Translations under genes and position numbers: made by a program | Shown here: piece by piece, positions 26,095-35,110 of the stretch | How the letters are laid out: the number at the start of each line of letters is the position of its first letter | How positions within the stretch are numbered: the first letter of the stretch is position 1 | Source: Paenibacillus marchantiophytorum | GTDB taxonomy: Bacteria; Bacillota; Bacilli; Paenibacillales; NBRC-103111 | Length of the DNA: 64,000 nt | Assembly: GCF_014640555.1 (NCBI RefSeq) | Contig: NZ_BMHE01000037.1 | Coordinates: 1 to 64,000, forward strand | Direction of reading: 5' to 3' | Notes under the pieces: model-generated | What the model saw: only the letters and a program-made list of their open reading frames with translations | What the model was told of the DNA's origin: nothing | Databases searched by the model: none

Positions 26095-27564
26095 TTAGGA
26101 TAGCCAATCGTAGGAAGAAGCTTCTAATCGCTTCTGATAATACGGAGAGACGATATAAGGTTTACCAGCTTGCAAGACGAGCTGATCCCCCTCCGTCAAT
26201 CCGAGATTGCGTGATGCCAAGCGCTGCACCAGCCTTTGCCGCCACATCGCTATTACGTCATGCCACTCCGGATGAGAAGCCAAATTCACACTTTCGCTCA
26301 GGTCCGTTTGCAGATCAAACAACTGCTCAGTCCCCAGCCGGGGAAACCAAATATATTTGATTTTGCCATCCGTCAGAAATTGCATCTCCTGCTCTTCCGA
26401 GTAACAGGTGGCATGTTCACCGTGAATATAAGTGCGTTCATGCTCCTTATCCCCGCCCATTAAGCTTTTCATGCTGATTCCATCCAGCCTCCTCTTCACT
26501 TCCAGACCGAGAAAATCAAGGATAGTTGGCATGACATCTTGCATGACGACAGGGTGAGAGACTTCCCTAAGAACGGGTTGCTGCCAAGCTGCAGGAGGCT
26601 TCACAATGAGTGGAATACGCGCCGATCCTTCATAAGCGTACGTTTTGCGCCACAAATTGTGATCCCCCAGCATGTCGCCATGATCAGACAGAAACACGAA
26701 TAACGTGGGGTCAAACAAGCCTTTCTTTTGCAGTACCCTTATTAATCGCCCCAACTGATGATCGATGAAAGTAATGGAACCATAGTATCCCTGCCGCGCG
26801 CGCCGGATCGCTTCCGGACTTTGAACGCCACGCCACGCGTCAGGCTTCAATGCTTCTACCGGATCGTTATGCTGCTCATCCCAGTCGCCCCGATAAGGCT
26901 CAGGAATCGGCTTATCCCCATAAAGATCAAAGTAATACGATGGCGGATCATAAGGGGAATGCGGCCTAGCAAAGGATACTTTTAAGAAAAACGGTTTGGT
27001 GGGATCCCGCCTTTCTACGAAGGAGATGGCTTCATTAACCGTCCACGCCGTTGGATGCAGAGCTTCAGGAGCATGATAAGGCCGAGCCATCCAGCTATTC
27101 CAGCCAATGCCATGATCAGAGATGTCGTACGGGCCGCTGCGCTGCTGCAAAAACCAGCTCCTGTAATCAGACACGAAGCCAGGATCTTCTTGGCGCCCAG
27201 ATTCATCCAAGACCGTCTCATGGAATCCATTCCTAGCGCGCTGCGGGTAAAAGTGCATTTTGCCTACACCAAAAGTTTGATAGCCAGCTTCAGCAAGCGC
27301 TCCTGGCAAGGTGTAGTCGAAGCCTACCCCCATCGGTCCCTGTCCTCTGCCCATCCCGAGAATTCCTGTGTGCCAGGGGTCCAAGCCAGTAAGCAGGGAA
27401 GCCCTAGCTGGCACGCAGGATGGCGATGGCGAGTATGCATGTGTAAAGCGCGTCCCCTGTGAGGCTAGCCAATCGAGATTAGGCGTTTCTACGACACTAT
27501 TTCCATAACAACCCAGCGCATCAGCACGATGCTGATCAGTCATGATCAGAATGACGTTATTCAT
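26095..27564 (-). CDS. Sulfatase (cysteine type)
   Basis: 489 aa from ATG 27564, which shares one base with the permease stop codon and has GGGGTGA 7 nt upstream; the frame is open 30 codons further but overlaps the permease gene. The sulfatase signature CVPARASLLTG starts at Cys50, the residue converted to formylglycine, so a maturase elsewhere is required. Metal ligands show in LIMTDQHRAD (Asp10), LSDHGDMLGDHNLWRK and HGEHATCYS. No signal peptide, so it acts in the cytoplasm after import. Last gene of the RpiR-SBP-permease-permease operon; it would remove sulfate from an imported sulfated sugar such as a glycosaminoglycan or algal fragment. Confidence 0.9.
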   Translation of the reverse strand: MNNVILIMTDQHRADALGCYGNSVVETPNLDWLASQGTRFTHAYSPSPSCVPARASLLTGLDPWHTGILGMGRGQGPMGVGFDYTLPGALAEAGYQTFGVGKMHFYPQRARNGFHETVLDESGRQEDPGFVSDYRSWFLQQRSGPYDISDHGIGWNSWMARPYHAPEALHPTAWTVNEAISFVERRDPTKPFFLKVSFARPHSPYDPPSYYFDLYGDKPIPEPYRGDWDEQHNDPVEALKPDAWRGVQSPEAIRRARQGYYGSITFIDHQLGRLIRVLQKKGLFDPTLFVFLSDHGDMLGDHNLWRKTYAYEGSARIPLIVKPPAAWQQPVLREVSHPVVMQDVMPTILDFLGLEVKRRLDGISMKSLMGGDKEHERTYIHGEHATCYSEEQEMQFLTDGKIKYIWFPRLGTEQLFDLQTDLSESVNLASHPEWHDVIAMWRQRLVQRLASRNLGLTEGDQLVLQAGKPYIVSPYYQKRLEASSYDWLS

Positions 27565-28379
27565 CAGCTTTTCACCCCAGTCAAAGCAATTCCTTGGATA
27601 AAATACCGCTGCAGCAAAATAAACATCAAGATCAGCGGCATGACGGAAATACAAGCAGCCGCCATCATGAGCGGATAATCCGTGGCGAATTCGCCAACGA
27701 AGCTGGCTACCCCTAAGGACAGCACGCGCATTTTGTCCGAACTAGTTAGAATCAAGGGATTCAAGAAATCATTCCATGAAGCAATGATGACAAAGATCGA
27801 TAATGAGATCAATCCCGGCTTCGAGAGCGACAGATACAAACTCCAGTAAATCCGCGGATAGGATGCGCCATCCATTTTGGCAGCTTCGCCGATTTCAATA
27901 GGTAGGGACAGGAAGAATTGGCGCAGCAGGAAGATGCCAAAACCACTGGCGAGCCCCGGAACAATTAGAGCTTGGTACGTATTCAGCCAGCCTAACTGTT
28001 TCATCAGAATAAAGGTAGGCAAGAGTGCGAGTTGGTGCGGCAGCATCATGACGGATAGAACCAACAAAAACAAGCTATTTTTCCATGGAAAACGCATGGT
28101 GGCGAAGGCAAACGCAGCCAGCGAACAGAATAGCAGCTGCCCTGCTGTTTTGACTACGGTTACGAACAACGTGTTGCCGAAGTAACGCAAGAACTCGGTT
28201 TTTTGCAGTACTTTGCCATAATTGGCAAACTGCCAGGCAGCTGGCAGTATCGTTGGCGGCGCCTGCATGGACTCTGCAAAAGTTTTGACGGAAGTAAGCG
28301 CCATCCACAGCAAAGGCATCGCCATTGCCATAACGCCCAGCAGAAGCCCAGCGTGCAGCAACAATTTTCCTAATTTCAC
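27564..28379 (-). CDS. ABC sugar transporter permease (MalG type)
   Basis: 271 aa, six membrane segments. The cytoplasmic EAA loop EIGEAAKMDGASYPRIYWSL (about 159-180) docks the ATPase. GTG start at 28379 with AAGGAGGGG upstream. Works with the permease at 28392 and the binding protein at 29367. No ATPase is in the operon; such importers commonly share a general MsmX-type ATPase encoded elsewhere. Confidence 0.92.
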   Translation of the reverse strand: MKLGKLLLHAGLLLGVMAMAMPLLWMALTSVKTFAESMQAPPTILPAAWQFANYGKVLQKTEFLRYFGNTLFVTVVKTAGQLLFCSLAAFAFATMRFPWKNSLFLLVLSVMMLPHQLALLPTFILMKQLGWLNTYQALIVPGLASGFGIFLLRQFFLSLPIEIGEAAKMDGASYPRIYWSLYLSLSKPGLISLSIFVIIASWNDFLNPLILTSSDKMRVLSLGVASFVGEFATDYPLMMAAACISVMPLILMFILLQRYFIQGIALTGVKS

Positions 28380-28391
28380 ATGTACCCCTCC

Positions 28392-29345
28392 TTATCCCGA
28401 ATAGTGAACCCATCTACGCTGTAATTTCAACTGAATCATGGTCACCACGAAGATAGCCAGGAAAAGAACAACCGCCTGCGAGGAGGCTGCACCCATGTGA
28501 AATAGGGTAAATCCTTCTTCATATACGTTATAAACGACGCTTCGCGACGTATTCAAAAGTGCTGGATTGCCATTGGTCATGACAAATACGAGATCAAACA
28601 ATTGGAGCGCTTGTATCGTTGCCGTTAGGATCACAAAAAATAAACTGGGCGACAACAGCGGCAGTGTAATTCTAAAAAAGGTATAGGATCTGCTCGCTCC
28701 ATCCATCTCAGCCGCTTCATAGTAACTGGGTGCGATGCCTTGAAGTCCTGCAAGCAGCACAATCATATGATGTCCAAGTGAAGACCATACGCTAACGATG
28801 ATAACGGACGGCATGATGTAACTAGGATCAGAAAGCCAATTCGGCGCTGGCAGATGCAGCGTGTGAAGAACGGCATTAATGGGGCCATAATCGGAATTAA
28901 ACAACCACTTCCAGATCAATCCAACCGCTGTTGACATCGTAACAACCGGCACGAAATACATCGTTCGGTAGAAGGTGCGTCCGCGAATGTTTTTGTTCAG
29001 CGCAGCAGCAATGACCGTTGCGATTGCCACAGAAACAGGCACGCTTATAAGCGCAAATAAGAAGGTATGACGACAAGCTTGAAGGAAATGCTCGTCATGA
29101 ACGAGCGCAATGTAATTGTTCAAGCCTGCAAAGCTGGCTGTGGAAAGACCGTCCCAATCCAGGACGGAAATAACGATAGAAGCTGCTGCTGGCAGCAGGT
29201 GAAACAAACCGAGAAACAGGAAAGCGGGCAGAATGAAGACATACGCCCACCAAGCCTCCGCGGTTCTACTGCGCCACCTCCTACTTGCGGATACGCCACC
29301 AGCCATATGAGGTACGACTGCTCTCGCTGCGCTGTGATTATCCAA
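28392..29345 (-). CDS. ABC sugar transporter permease (MalF type)
   Basis: 317 aa. After a hydrophilic N-terminus (1-30) come six hydrophobic segments beginning WAYVFILPAFLFLGLFHLLP. The EAA loop reads YYEAAEMDGASRSYTFFRIT. The likely start is TTG 29345 behind AAAGGGG. It lies 21 nt after the binding-protein gene and 12 nt before its partner permease. Confidence 0.9.
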   Translation of the reverse strand: MDNHSAARAVVPHMAGGVSASRRWRSRTAEAWWAYVFILPAFLFLGLFHLLPAAASIVISVLDWDGLSTASFAGLNNYIALVHDEHFLQACRHTFLFALISVPVSVAIATVIAAALNKNIRGRTFYRTMYFVPVVTMSTAVGLIWKWLFNSDYGPINAVLHTLHLPAPNWLSDPSYIMPSVIIVSVWSSLGHHMIVLLAGLQGIAPSYYEAAEMDGASRSYTFFRITLPLLSPSLFFVILTATIQALQLFDLVFVMTNGNPALLNTSRSVVYNVYEEGFTLFHMGAASSQAVVLFLAIFVVTMIQLKLQRRWVHYSG

Positions 29346-29366
29346 TGGAAGACGCCCCTTTCTGTT

Positions 29367-30695
29367 TTACTTCTCTTTGGCTAACAAATCATTCATTTTG
29401 ACAGCAGCGTTGTCTAATGCCTCTTTGACCGGCGTTTTGCCGAGCAAAGCGTTCGTCACTTGTTCAATAAGTATATTCTGCCATTCTGCCGTGTTTTTCG
29501 AAACCGGATAAGGTCCTGTTTGGTCAACGGTGCGAATGAAAGCTTTCATATCCAGCGATGGAATGGCTTGCAGCCAGAGATCGACAGACCCTTTGTGCGC
29601 TGGATAGTTAAAAGCGCTTTTGGCGAGCAAATCTTCGCCCACTTTCCCAGTCAATACTTTCAAAACTTCCCAAGCTTCTTGCTGATGCTTGGATTTCTGA
29701 TTGATAACCCAGCTTGATCCATGTATATAGTAGCCTTTTTGTTTGCCGGCCGGCAGTTCTGCCACACCTAGCTTGTCACCTAGCATTTTGTATAAGGTTG
29801 AGGCATCGAACGATCCGCCAGGAACCATAGCCGCTTTACCTGAGCCGAAAATTTGCGTAGGCTTCGTTTCAACCTGCTGTTGAGCCGTAGGCGAAATCCC
29901 TTGATCGATGAAATCCTTCATGAACTGGATAGCCGCTTGTGTTTCCGGCAAATTCAGACCTGATTTGTTATGTTCATTGTTGATGACGGAGCCGCCAGCT
30001 TGATAAATAAGCGGATAGAAGCCGGTTTGGATCTCGTTAGCCGCGATATAACCGAATTGTTTTTGACTTTTATCCGTAAGCTTTGCCGCGTTCGTCTTCA
30101 ACGTCTCCCAAGTCCACGTATCGTCGGGGTACGGCACTTTTGCTTTATCAAACAGTTCCTTGTTATAAAATAAGCCGACCGTACCTTGGAAATAAGGGAT
30201 GCCGTACTGCTTGTTGTTATATCTGTACAGCTCGTTGATCCCTTTCGGATAGACGGACGTATCCCATTTATCGCGATCCACCAAAGGTTGAAGATCCGCC
30301 AACAAATTCAAAGAAGCAAATTTATAGAAGTTGGGACCATTCATCAAGAAGAGATCAGGCCCTTCCCCGCCGACCAGCGAGGTTTGCAGCTTCGTATAGT
30401 AATCTTTGACAGGTGTTATGGTCAAATTGACTTCCACGTTGGTATGGTCTTTCGTGTATACGGCGACAGTTTGATTGATCGTCTCTTTCAATTCTTCTAC
30501 CCAGACGGCCAAATTAAGGGTTACTTTCTCCTTAGGTGCAGCTGTTGCTGTCTTGACGGCATCAGATGACGCTTTGGGACTGGCAACACTTGACGTAGTT
30601 CCTTGTGAGCAACCTGACAATAAAGCACCAATCGTCGCAATGCTTACTACAATACTTCCGCTTTTCCGCATTTTTCTTCCCAACCGCATTTTCAT
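29367..30695 (-). CDS. ABC sugar-binding lipoprotein
   Basis: 442 aa with a lipoprotein signal: positive start, hydrophobic stretch and lipobox LLSGC (Cys29). Family-1 solute-binding fold with segments such as GEGPDLFLMNGPNFYKFASL and GKAAMVPGGSFDAST. Sits on the outer face of the membrane and hands oligosaccharide to the two permeases. AGGAGG precedes the ATG. Ligand probably a sulfated sugar, judged from the sulfatase in the operon. Confidence 0.92.
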   Translation of the reverse strand: MKMRLGRKMRKSGSIVVSIATIGALLSGCSQGTTSSVASPKASSDAVKTATAAPKEKVTLNLAVWVEELKETINQTVAVYTKDHTNVEVNLTITPVKDYYTKLQTSLVGGEGPDLFLMNGPNFYKFASLNLLADLQPLVDRDKWDTSVYPKGINELYRYNNKQYGIPYFQGTVGLFYNKELFDKAKVPYPDDTWTWETLKTNAAKLTDKSQKQFGYIAANEIQTGFYPLIYQAGGSVINNEHNKSGLNLPETQAAIQFMKDFIDQGISPTAQQQVETKPTQIFGSGKAAMVPGGSFDASTLYKMLGDKLGVAELPAGKQKGYYIHGSSWVINQKSKHQQEAWEVLKVLTGKVGEDLLAKSAFNYPAHKGSVDLWLQAIPSLDMKAFIRTVDQTGPYPVSKNTAEWQNILIEQVTNALLGKTPVKEALDNAAVKMNDLLAKEK

Positions 30696-30707
30696 AAATA
30701 AATCCTC

Positions 30708-31571
30708 CTAATTCGATTTTCTGGTTCTGGCATGATGGACGGCTTTTTTGGTCCGTTCCAGTGCTTCAATATGTACGTCATAATTCCGATCAACTAGCCC
30801 CACATACAAAATATCAATGACATTCAACTGCGCAATCCTGGAAGCCATGGCTCCGTTGCGAAAGTCTTTTTCAACCGTACTGGAGAACAAGTTAATCTCA
30901 GCAAACTGAGCAATCGGGTTCACCCCAAATTGGGTCAGCGAAATTAATTTAGCCCCATTTTGCCGGGCTAGTTCCATCGCTTCGAGCACTGTTTGTGTCT
31001 GGCCAGTATAGGAAATAGCGAGAACCGCATCCTCCGCAGTCAAGTTTGCTGCGATGATGGTTTGCGCGTCTTCACTATAGCCTGGTTCACACCACAGCCC
31101 CAGCCGAACGGCTTTATGCCTGAAATCGTCTGCGACTACGGAGGATGACTCGATGCCAAACAGAGCAATTTTGCGCGCACTGAACAAGGTGTTAATCGCT
31201 TGTTCCACGGCCTCCGCATCAAGCACAGACAACGTATCTTTGATCGATTTGATGTTGTTGTTGGAGATTGACTCCAATAAATCACTCGTCGATCCTTTGA
31301 CTTGGAATTGCTGATACACATTCGGATCTTTCTGCTCAATGGCAACATCAGAAGCAATTCCGATCTTGAGCTCTTTGAATCCCTTGTACTTCAAGGATTG
31401 GGACAAACGGATAAGCGTCGCTTTGCTAACTGCTGCCTGCTCTGCCAGTTTCTGAATCGAACATTGCACAGCCAGTTCCGGATGATCCAGTATAAAGCGG
31501 GCCGCTTGCTGTTCCATTGGTGTCAAGGAATGAAAGGCCTCACGAATACTGATTAAACCACCTTTGACCAT
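30708..31571 (-). CDS. RpiR/MurR-family regulator
   Basis: 287 aa. N-terminal helix-turn-helix (about 1-80, QKLAEQAAVSKATLIRLSQS) and C-terminal SIS sugar-phosphate domain (about 120-260, IALFGIESSSVVADDFRHKA and LAISYTGQTQTVLEAMELAR). Such regulators sense a phosphosugar or amino sugar. First gene of the operon with the sulfatase, 12 nt before the binding protein, so it is most likely the local regulator. GGGGGAG precedes the ATG. Confidence 0.9.
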   Translation of the reverse strand: MVKGGLISIREAFHSLTPMEQQAARFILDHPELAVQCSIQKLAEQAAVSKATLIRLSQSLKYKGFKELKIGIASDVAIEQKDPNVYQQFQVKGSTSDLLESISNNNIKSIKDTLSVLDAEAVEQAINTLFSARKIALFGIESSSVVADDFRHKAVRLGLWCEPGYSEDAQTIIAANLTAEDAVLAISYTGQTQTVLEAMELARQNGAKLISLTQFGVNPIAQFAEINLFSSTVEKDFRNGAMASRIAQLNVIDILYVGLVDRNYDVHIEALERTKKAVHHARTRKSN

Positions 31572-31660
31572 CTGATTCTCCCCCTATCTTCGGATAATTG
31601 TTACATTATTTCTTTGTTTTTTCGGACAAAAGTTTCATAGTGCCGTAAAAAAAAAGCCAA

Positions 31661-31715
31661 TAAAAAAATCCAGATAAGAAGGCGGCAAAATAACTACCGT
31701 TCCTTCCATCTGGAC
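31661..31715 (-). terminator. Terminator of the 199-aa gene
   Basis: Minus strand TCCAGATGGAAGG / CCTTCTTATCTGGA stem followed by TTTTTTTATT. Confidence 0.8.
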
Positions 31716-31750
31716 CTCTAGTTTACTAGTCGGTATCCTGGACAAAAGCT

Positions 31751-31774
31751 ATGTGTTTATCATAATAAACACAT
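31751..31774. other. Perfect 10-bp inverted repeat
   Basis: ATGTGTTTAT / ATAAACACAT around CATA, between the RpiR operon and the 199-aa gene. No U run; an operator or a first weak terminator. Confidence 0.4.
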
Positions 31775-31804
31775 TATTCATAGTTGTCAACTCAGAATTG
31801 AACT

Positions 31805-32404
31805 TCATTTTCGTTCATCCGTTTTTGCTAATATCGATGCTACGATTTCTTCTATCATTTCCCCGGTAAATCCATGCCGCATTTCTGTAATAAACTCAAT
31901 AAATAACAGCGACAACAGCTTATGAATATCCATGTCTAGAGAATCTTCGTAGTTACATACCCAGTCCGCAAAGAACACGTCTACCCGTTTGACCTCAGAT
32001 TCGCGAAGACCCACATTCAAAGTTAAGTATCCCTTCGATCCGTCCACGCCTCCTTTGCCAGGCAGGCTCCACTGAAAGTTAGGAACTCTATCAGGAAACG
32101 TTAGTTTCCGTTCTTTAACATACGTATTCGCATTTAAATAAACCTCGTAGTTACTTTTCAAATTCAACATGTAGTCATACAAATCTTTCCCTTGTCTTAC
32201 ATGACTCAGAAAATTGTCAAACAAGAGTTTGACCAGGAAAGTTTTATTCAATCCCGGAAGTTCTTCCTCCGTGGTATACAGCAAATCTTCTATAAAAATG
32301 TCCGCACGATCGAAATAATCACGAGGCGCACGAACCTTCACGGTCAAATAGAAAGCGGGCGCGGCCCGATGAAAAATGCTTGTCCATGATTTCAAAGTGA
32401 GCAT
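31805..32404 (-). CDS. Hypothetical protein, 199 aa
   Basis: I do not recognise the family. No signal peptide or membrane segment; mixed alpha/beta composition with a Phe/Tyr-rich N-terminal half (FYLTVKVRAPRDYFDRADIF) and helical C-terminus. AAGGAGG 8 nt before the ATG and a downstream terminator support a real gene. It is divergent from the PadR gene; the intergenic palindromes may control both. Confidence 0.7.
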   Translation of the reverse strand: MLTLKSWTSIFHRAAPAFYLTVKVRAPRDYFDRADIFIEDLLYTTEEELPGLNKTFLVKLLFDNFLSHVRQGKDLYDYMLNLKSNYEVYLNANTYVKERKLTFPDRVPNFQWSLPGKGGVDGSKGYLTLNVGLRESEVKRVDVFFADWVCNYEDSLDMDIHKLLSLLFIEFITEMRHGFTGEMIEEIVASILAKTDERK

Positions 32405-32490
32405 ACAAGCGTCCTCCTTTCTCTCTCTCTTACTATGTATTCCGAATCTAGCAATTTTATGACATCGGCTCTTGACTTATACATCGCGCC

Positions 32491-32533
32491 GCGATATACC
32501 TCATAATATGATATATCGCAACGCGTTATAGCG
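32491..32533. promoter_or_regulatory. Palindromes in the 199-aa/padR intergenic region
   Basis: GCGATATA (32491) pairs with TATATCGC (32512), and TATATCGC with the following GCGTTATA forms a second, overlapping imperfect dyad. AT-rich dyads of this size are typical PadR operators. TTGACT at 32472 may be a -35 box. Confidence 0.4.
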
Positions 32534-32582
32534 AAGTTCGATCTAGTATGGACGACTATGCCATACCGAAGGAGACTTTCCA

Positions 32583-32921
32583 ATGAGTAACGATAAGCTG
32601 CAGCGCAGCTACCTGCCCATGTCTGAAACCGCCTATTACATCCTGCTTTCCCTTGCCCAGATCCGTCACGGATATGGCATTATGCAGCATGTGGAGGAGA
32701 TTACGAAGAGTAGAATCAAGCTAGGACCAGGCACCTTATACGGCAGCCTCTCGAAGATGGAAAAGGATAAATTAATTGCTGTCATCGCCGAGGAAGAGCG
32801 GCGGAAAATGTATCAGATAACACCACTGGGACGTGAAATCCTCACGCAAGAAATTTCTCGTATCCGTGAGCTGTATCATAATTCGAAGCAGATGGAGGCT
32901 GATCCGCATGTCGGAAAATAA
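32583..32921 (+). CDS. PadR-family repressor
   Basis: 112 aa, the short PadR class. Winged helix with the hallmark LLSLAQIRHGYGIMQHVEE and GPGTLYGSLSKMEKDKLI; ends in a dimerisation helix. AAGGAG precedes the ATG. PadR genes of this type usually precede a DUF2812 membrane-protein gene, as here, but that partner is broken. Probably represses its own promoter and perhaps the divergent 199-aa gene. Confidence 0.88.
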   Translation: MSNDKLQRSYLPMSETAYYILLSLAQIRHGYGIMQHVEEITKSRIKLGPGTLYGSLSKMEKDKLIAVIAEEERRKMYQITPLGREILTQEISRIRELYHNSKQMEADPHVGK

Positions 32922-33135
32922 AAAAACAACAAAAATTTGGGCTAGTTGGAATAGTGATAAGATTGAAGACTATCTGGAAGAGATGGAAGCTCAGGGTTGG
33001 AACCTCGTAGCGATCAAAAAAATGGGCTATTCCATGCATTTTATTAAGGGAATGCCCCGCGTTTTACAGCGATGTCGACTCGCTCATTGATCGCAACAAA
33101 CGGCTGATGAGTATACTCATTGTCGTTATGTCGGC
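32908..33135 (+). pseudogene. DUF2812-like gene with internal deletion
   Basis: ATG 32908 (GGAGG upstream, overlapping padR by 14 bp) opens with KTTKIWASWNSDKIEDYLEE and MEAQGWNLVAIKKMGYSMHF, the start of a DUF2812 protein. After IKG (about 33050) the frame goes off and stops at 33090, while a shifted frame from 33062 reads FYSDVDSLIDRNKRLMSILI then VVM, like the later charged segment and membrane helix of the family. The middle is missing, so the gene is dead. Match to DUF2812 is from memory. Confidence 0.55.
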
Positions 33136-33165
33136 CCAAAAAGCGCAGCACCCGCGCATAGCACA

Positions 33166-33205
33166 AAGAACCTTGCTTCCATCAAGGATGGAAAGGAAGG
33201 TTCTT
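33166..33205. terminator. Hairpin overlapping the 3' end of the 224-aa gene
   Basis: AAGAACCTTGCTTCCATC pairs with GATGGAAAGGAAGGTTCTT (one bulge, one mismatch) around AAG. The stem encodes the last codons and the loop holds the stop of the minus gene. U runs are weak. Confidence 0.55.
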
Positions 33206-33856
33206 AAGAGGTGCACCGCTATACAACGTGAATATAGCCTCAATCGGTTTAAAATACAGATGTCCATCCGCCCACGGCTGGAAGTGGAGATCCATACGGG
33301 AATCGTTCCAGTTCTCCGGTGTTCCGGATGTCGTTAATCGGGGAGGAGCTAATGGCTGCTCAATCACTTGGGGGAATTCTTGATAACCGAACATGAGGTT
33401 GTCATGCAAGGCAATCATCTCATACTTGTCTCCTAAGAACGCTCGCTCTTCCTGCAGCTGGTAATGATAATAAATGTAGCTCGGAATCATTTCCGGCTTG
33501 AGATGAGCGACCCTTCCCACCCTGCGCTCAACGGGCTCCTTGCGAAGCCAATGCTCATAGCTGACCGGTTCATTAAAATGAAAGACATCGACCATAGGCA
33601 TCCATTTCCGTTTCACTACTTTCCCCGGCCAATCCTCCAGATAAGCATCGATCGCTCCAAACATTACCTCAGGAACTATCTCATCCTGTACGCATTCGTA
33701 ATAGATAAAAATATGCTGAAGCCATTTGAATGCCGCAATGGTCATGATCTCGCCGCTATCCAAACGCGCTTGTGCGGAAGCGGTATCCGCCATACGACTT
33801 AGCCCCGCTTCCTCTTGCCCTTCTTTCCACTGCGCTCTATAAATCATCCGTTTCAA
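33182..33856 (-). CDS. Hypothetical protein, 224 aa
   Basis: Not recognised. Soluble, rich in aromatic residues (FKWLQHIFIYYECVQDEIVP; IPSYIYYHYQLQEERAFLG), acidic overall, no signal peptide. The best start is TTG 33856, with AGAGGAGC about 8 nt upstream; an ATG three codons later is possible. Stands alone between the broken DUF2812 gene and the 236-aa gene. Its stop codon lies in a hairpin loop. Confidence 0.65.
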   Translation of the reverse strand: MKRMIYRAQWKEGQEEAGLSRMADTASAQARLDSGEIMTIAAFKWLQHIFIYYECVQDEIVPEVMFGAIDAYLEDWPGKVVKRKWMPMVDVFHFNEPVSYEHWLRKEPVERRVGRVAHLKPEMIPSYIYYHYQLQEERAFLGDKYEMIALHDNLMFGYQEFPQVIEQPLAPPRLTTSGTPENWNDSRMDLHFQPWADGHLYFKPIEAIFTLYSGAPLKNLPFHP

Positions 33857-33910
33857 AGCTGGCTGCTCCTCTCACACGTTTCTTCCTATCTTATCATTTC
33901 TAGGTAAGAA

Positions 33911-34621
33911 TCACATGAGCAAACGGCCAGAACCGGGTGAGCAATCCTTGCAAAAACACATACTGCTGTCTGTAAACACATCTTTCACTAGACGCAGATA
34001 ATCAATAGATTGCTGCCGATCACAACCGGCTGTGGATATCCGTTGGCATTCTCCACTCATCAAATGATAGATCAGCAGCTGCTCGGGCGGTTTACCGAAT
34101 GCCTCATAGCTGCATACAATGGTCCAATGAACGAACAGTTCAATAGCCGCTTCACTCGGCTCCATCATATATTTATGGATGGTGAATAAGTTCTCAGTTA
34201 CCTCCATGACTTGCACAATCATCGAGAGATGGCTTTCCAGCTCTTGAACCCAAACGCTTTTGCTCTCAAACACCATAAACGGTTCATCTGAATGATCCGA
34301 ATCCGACAGGAACTTATACAGATTAGCCACCACGATGCGTTTGACTTCCCAATAGAACGCAGAAGATTTGAATTTATGTACTTTGTTAGTCCAGCGCCGC
34401 TCGAACATTGCGGCTAATGTCATCTCTGTTTGGTATTGGGGATGTAGACAATGCCAATCATGAATGGCGTGATAAGCTGCATATTGTGTGAGCTGCTTCC
34501 ATTCTGGATCTTCATGAGAGTGGGCTCGCGGATCGGAAAAATTAGCGTGAATCCAATTCTCAAGTTGATAATCAGCTAGCAGTGGCGGCGTTGCAATCTT
34601 GTAGTCCTGTTGAATGTTCAT
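33911..34621 (-). CDS. Hypothetical protein, 236 aa
   Basis: Not recognised with confidence. Helical and Trp/His-rich in the first 80 residues, with a C-terminal CFCKDC motif that could bind metal. The stretch PPEQLLIYHLMSGE is reminiscent of PD-(D/E)XK nuclease folds, but the preceding catalytic Asp/Glu-x-Lys is not visible. Starts 21 nt after the flavodoxin gene, so it is probably transcribed from the same Fur-controlled promoter. Its ribosome binding site is weak (GAGTGTGAA). Confidence 0.65.
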   Translation of the reverse strand: MNIQQDYKIATPPLLADYQLENWIHANFSDPRAHSHEDPEWKQLTQYAAYHAIHDWHCLHPQYQTEMTLAAMFERRWTNKVHKFKSSAFYWEVKRIVVANLYKFLSDSDHSDEPFMVFESKSVWVQELESHLSMIVQVMEVTENLFTIHKYMMEPSEAAIELFVHWTIVCSYEAFGKPPEQLLIYHLMSGECQRISTAGCDRQQSIDYLRLVKDVFTDSSMCFCKDCSPGSGRLLM

Positions 34622-34642
34622 TGAGATTCACACTCGGATGGA

Positions 34643-35089
34643 CTAAGCGCCAAGCGACTGGACGAATTGTTTGCCAAATTCACGGCATAATACTTTATCG
34701 TCCTTGGAAGGCGACAACTCAACTTTCAATCCGTCGAGCGTTACTTCCGCGCCAAGCTCTTTCAATTTTGTTATCAATGTGTCAACAGCCGCCCCGTATT
34801 CCGCATAGGAAGAATCAGCGGATCCGAACACTGCCGCCTTTTTCCCATCTAACTGAATAACATCCATCTCATCGTAAAAGTCGAGGAAATCATCGGCTAA
34901 ATCTCCGTCTCCCCATGTATAGCTGCCCAGGATGATACCGTCATATTTGGTAATCTCTTCGGCATTCGTGTCAATCACATTTTTCACGACAGGCTCAATC
35001 CCTGCTTCTTGCAACCCTTCTGCGATGGCCTCCGCCATTTCTTCCGTGTTACCTGTCATGCTTGCAAAAACTACGATTACTGAACTCAT
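34643..35089 (-). CDS. Flavodoxin
   Basis: 148 aa, short-chain flavodoxin. The FMN phosphate loop is SMTGNTEEMAEAIAEGL (11-27); the isoalloxazine loops are around GSYTWGDGDLADDFLDFY and GSADSSYAEYGAAVD. A soluble one-electron carrier that replaces ferredoxin when iron is scarce. AGGAGG precedes the ATG. The upstream promoter carries two Fur boxes, which fits that role well. Confidence 0.95.
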   Translation of the reverse strand: MSSVIVVFASMTGNTEEMAEAIAEGLQEAGIEPVVKNVIDTNAEEITKYDGIILGSYTWGDGDLADDFLDFYDEMDVIQLDGKKAAVFGSADSSYAEYGAAVDTLITKLKELGAEVTLDGLKVELSPSKDDKVLCREFGKQFVQSLGA

Positions 35090-35110
35090 TTGTATTCCTC
35101 CTGTTAGTTG

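Noticed and set aside
33911..34621. PD-(D/E)XK nuclease
   Set aside because: Only a weak YHLMSGE-like strand; the catalytic Asp/Glu-x-Lys motif is not visible.
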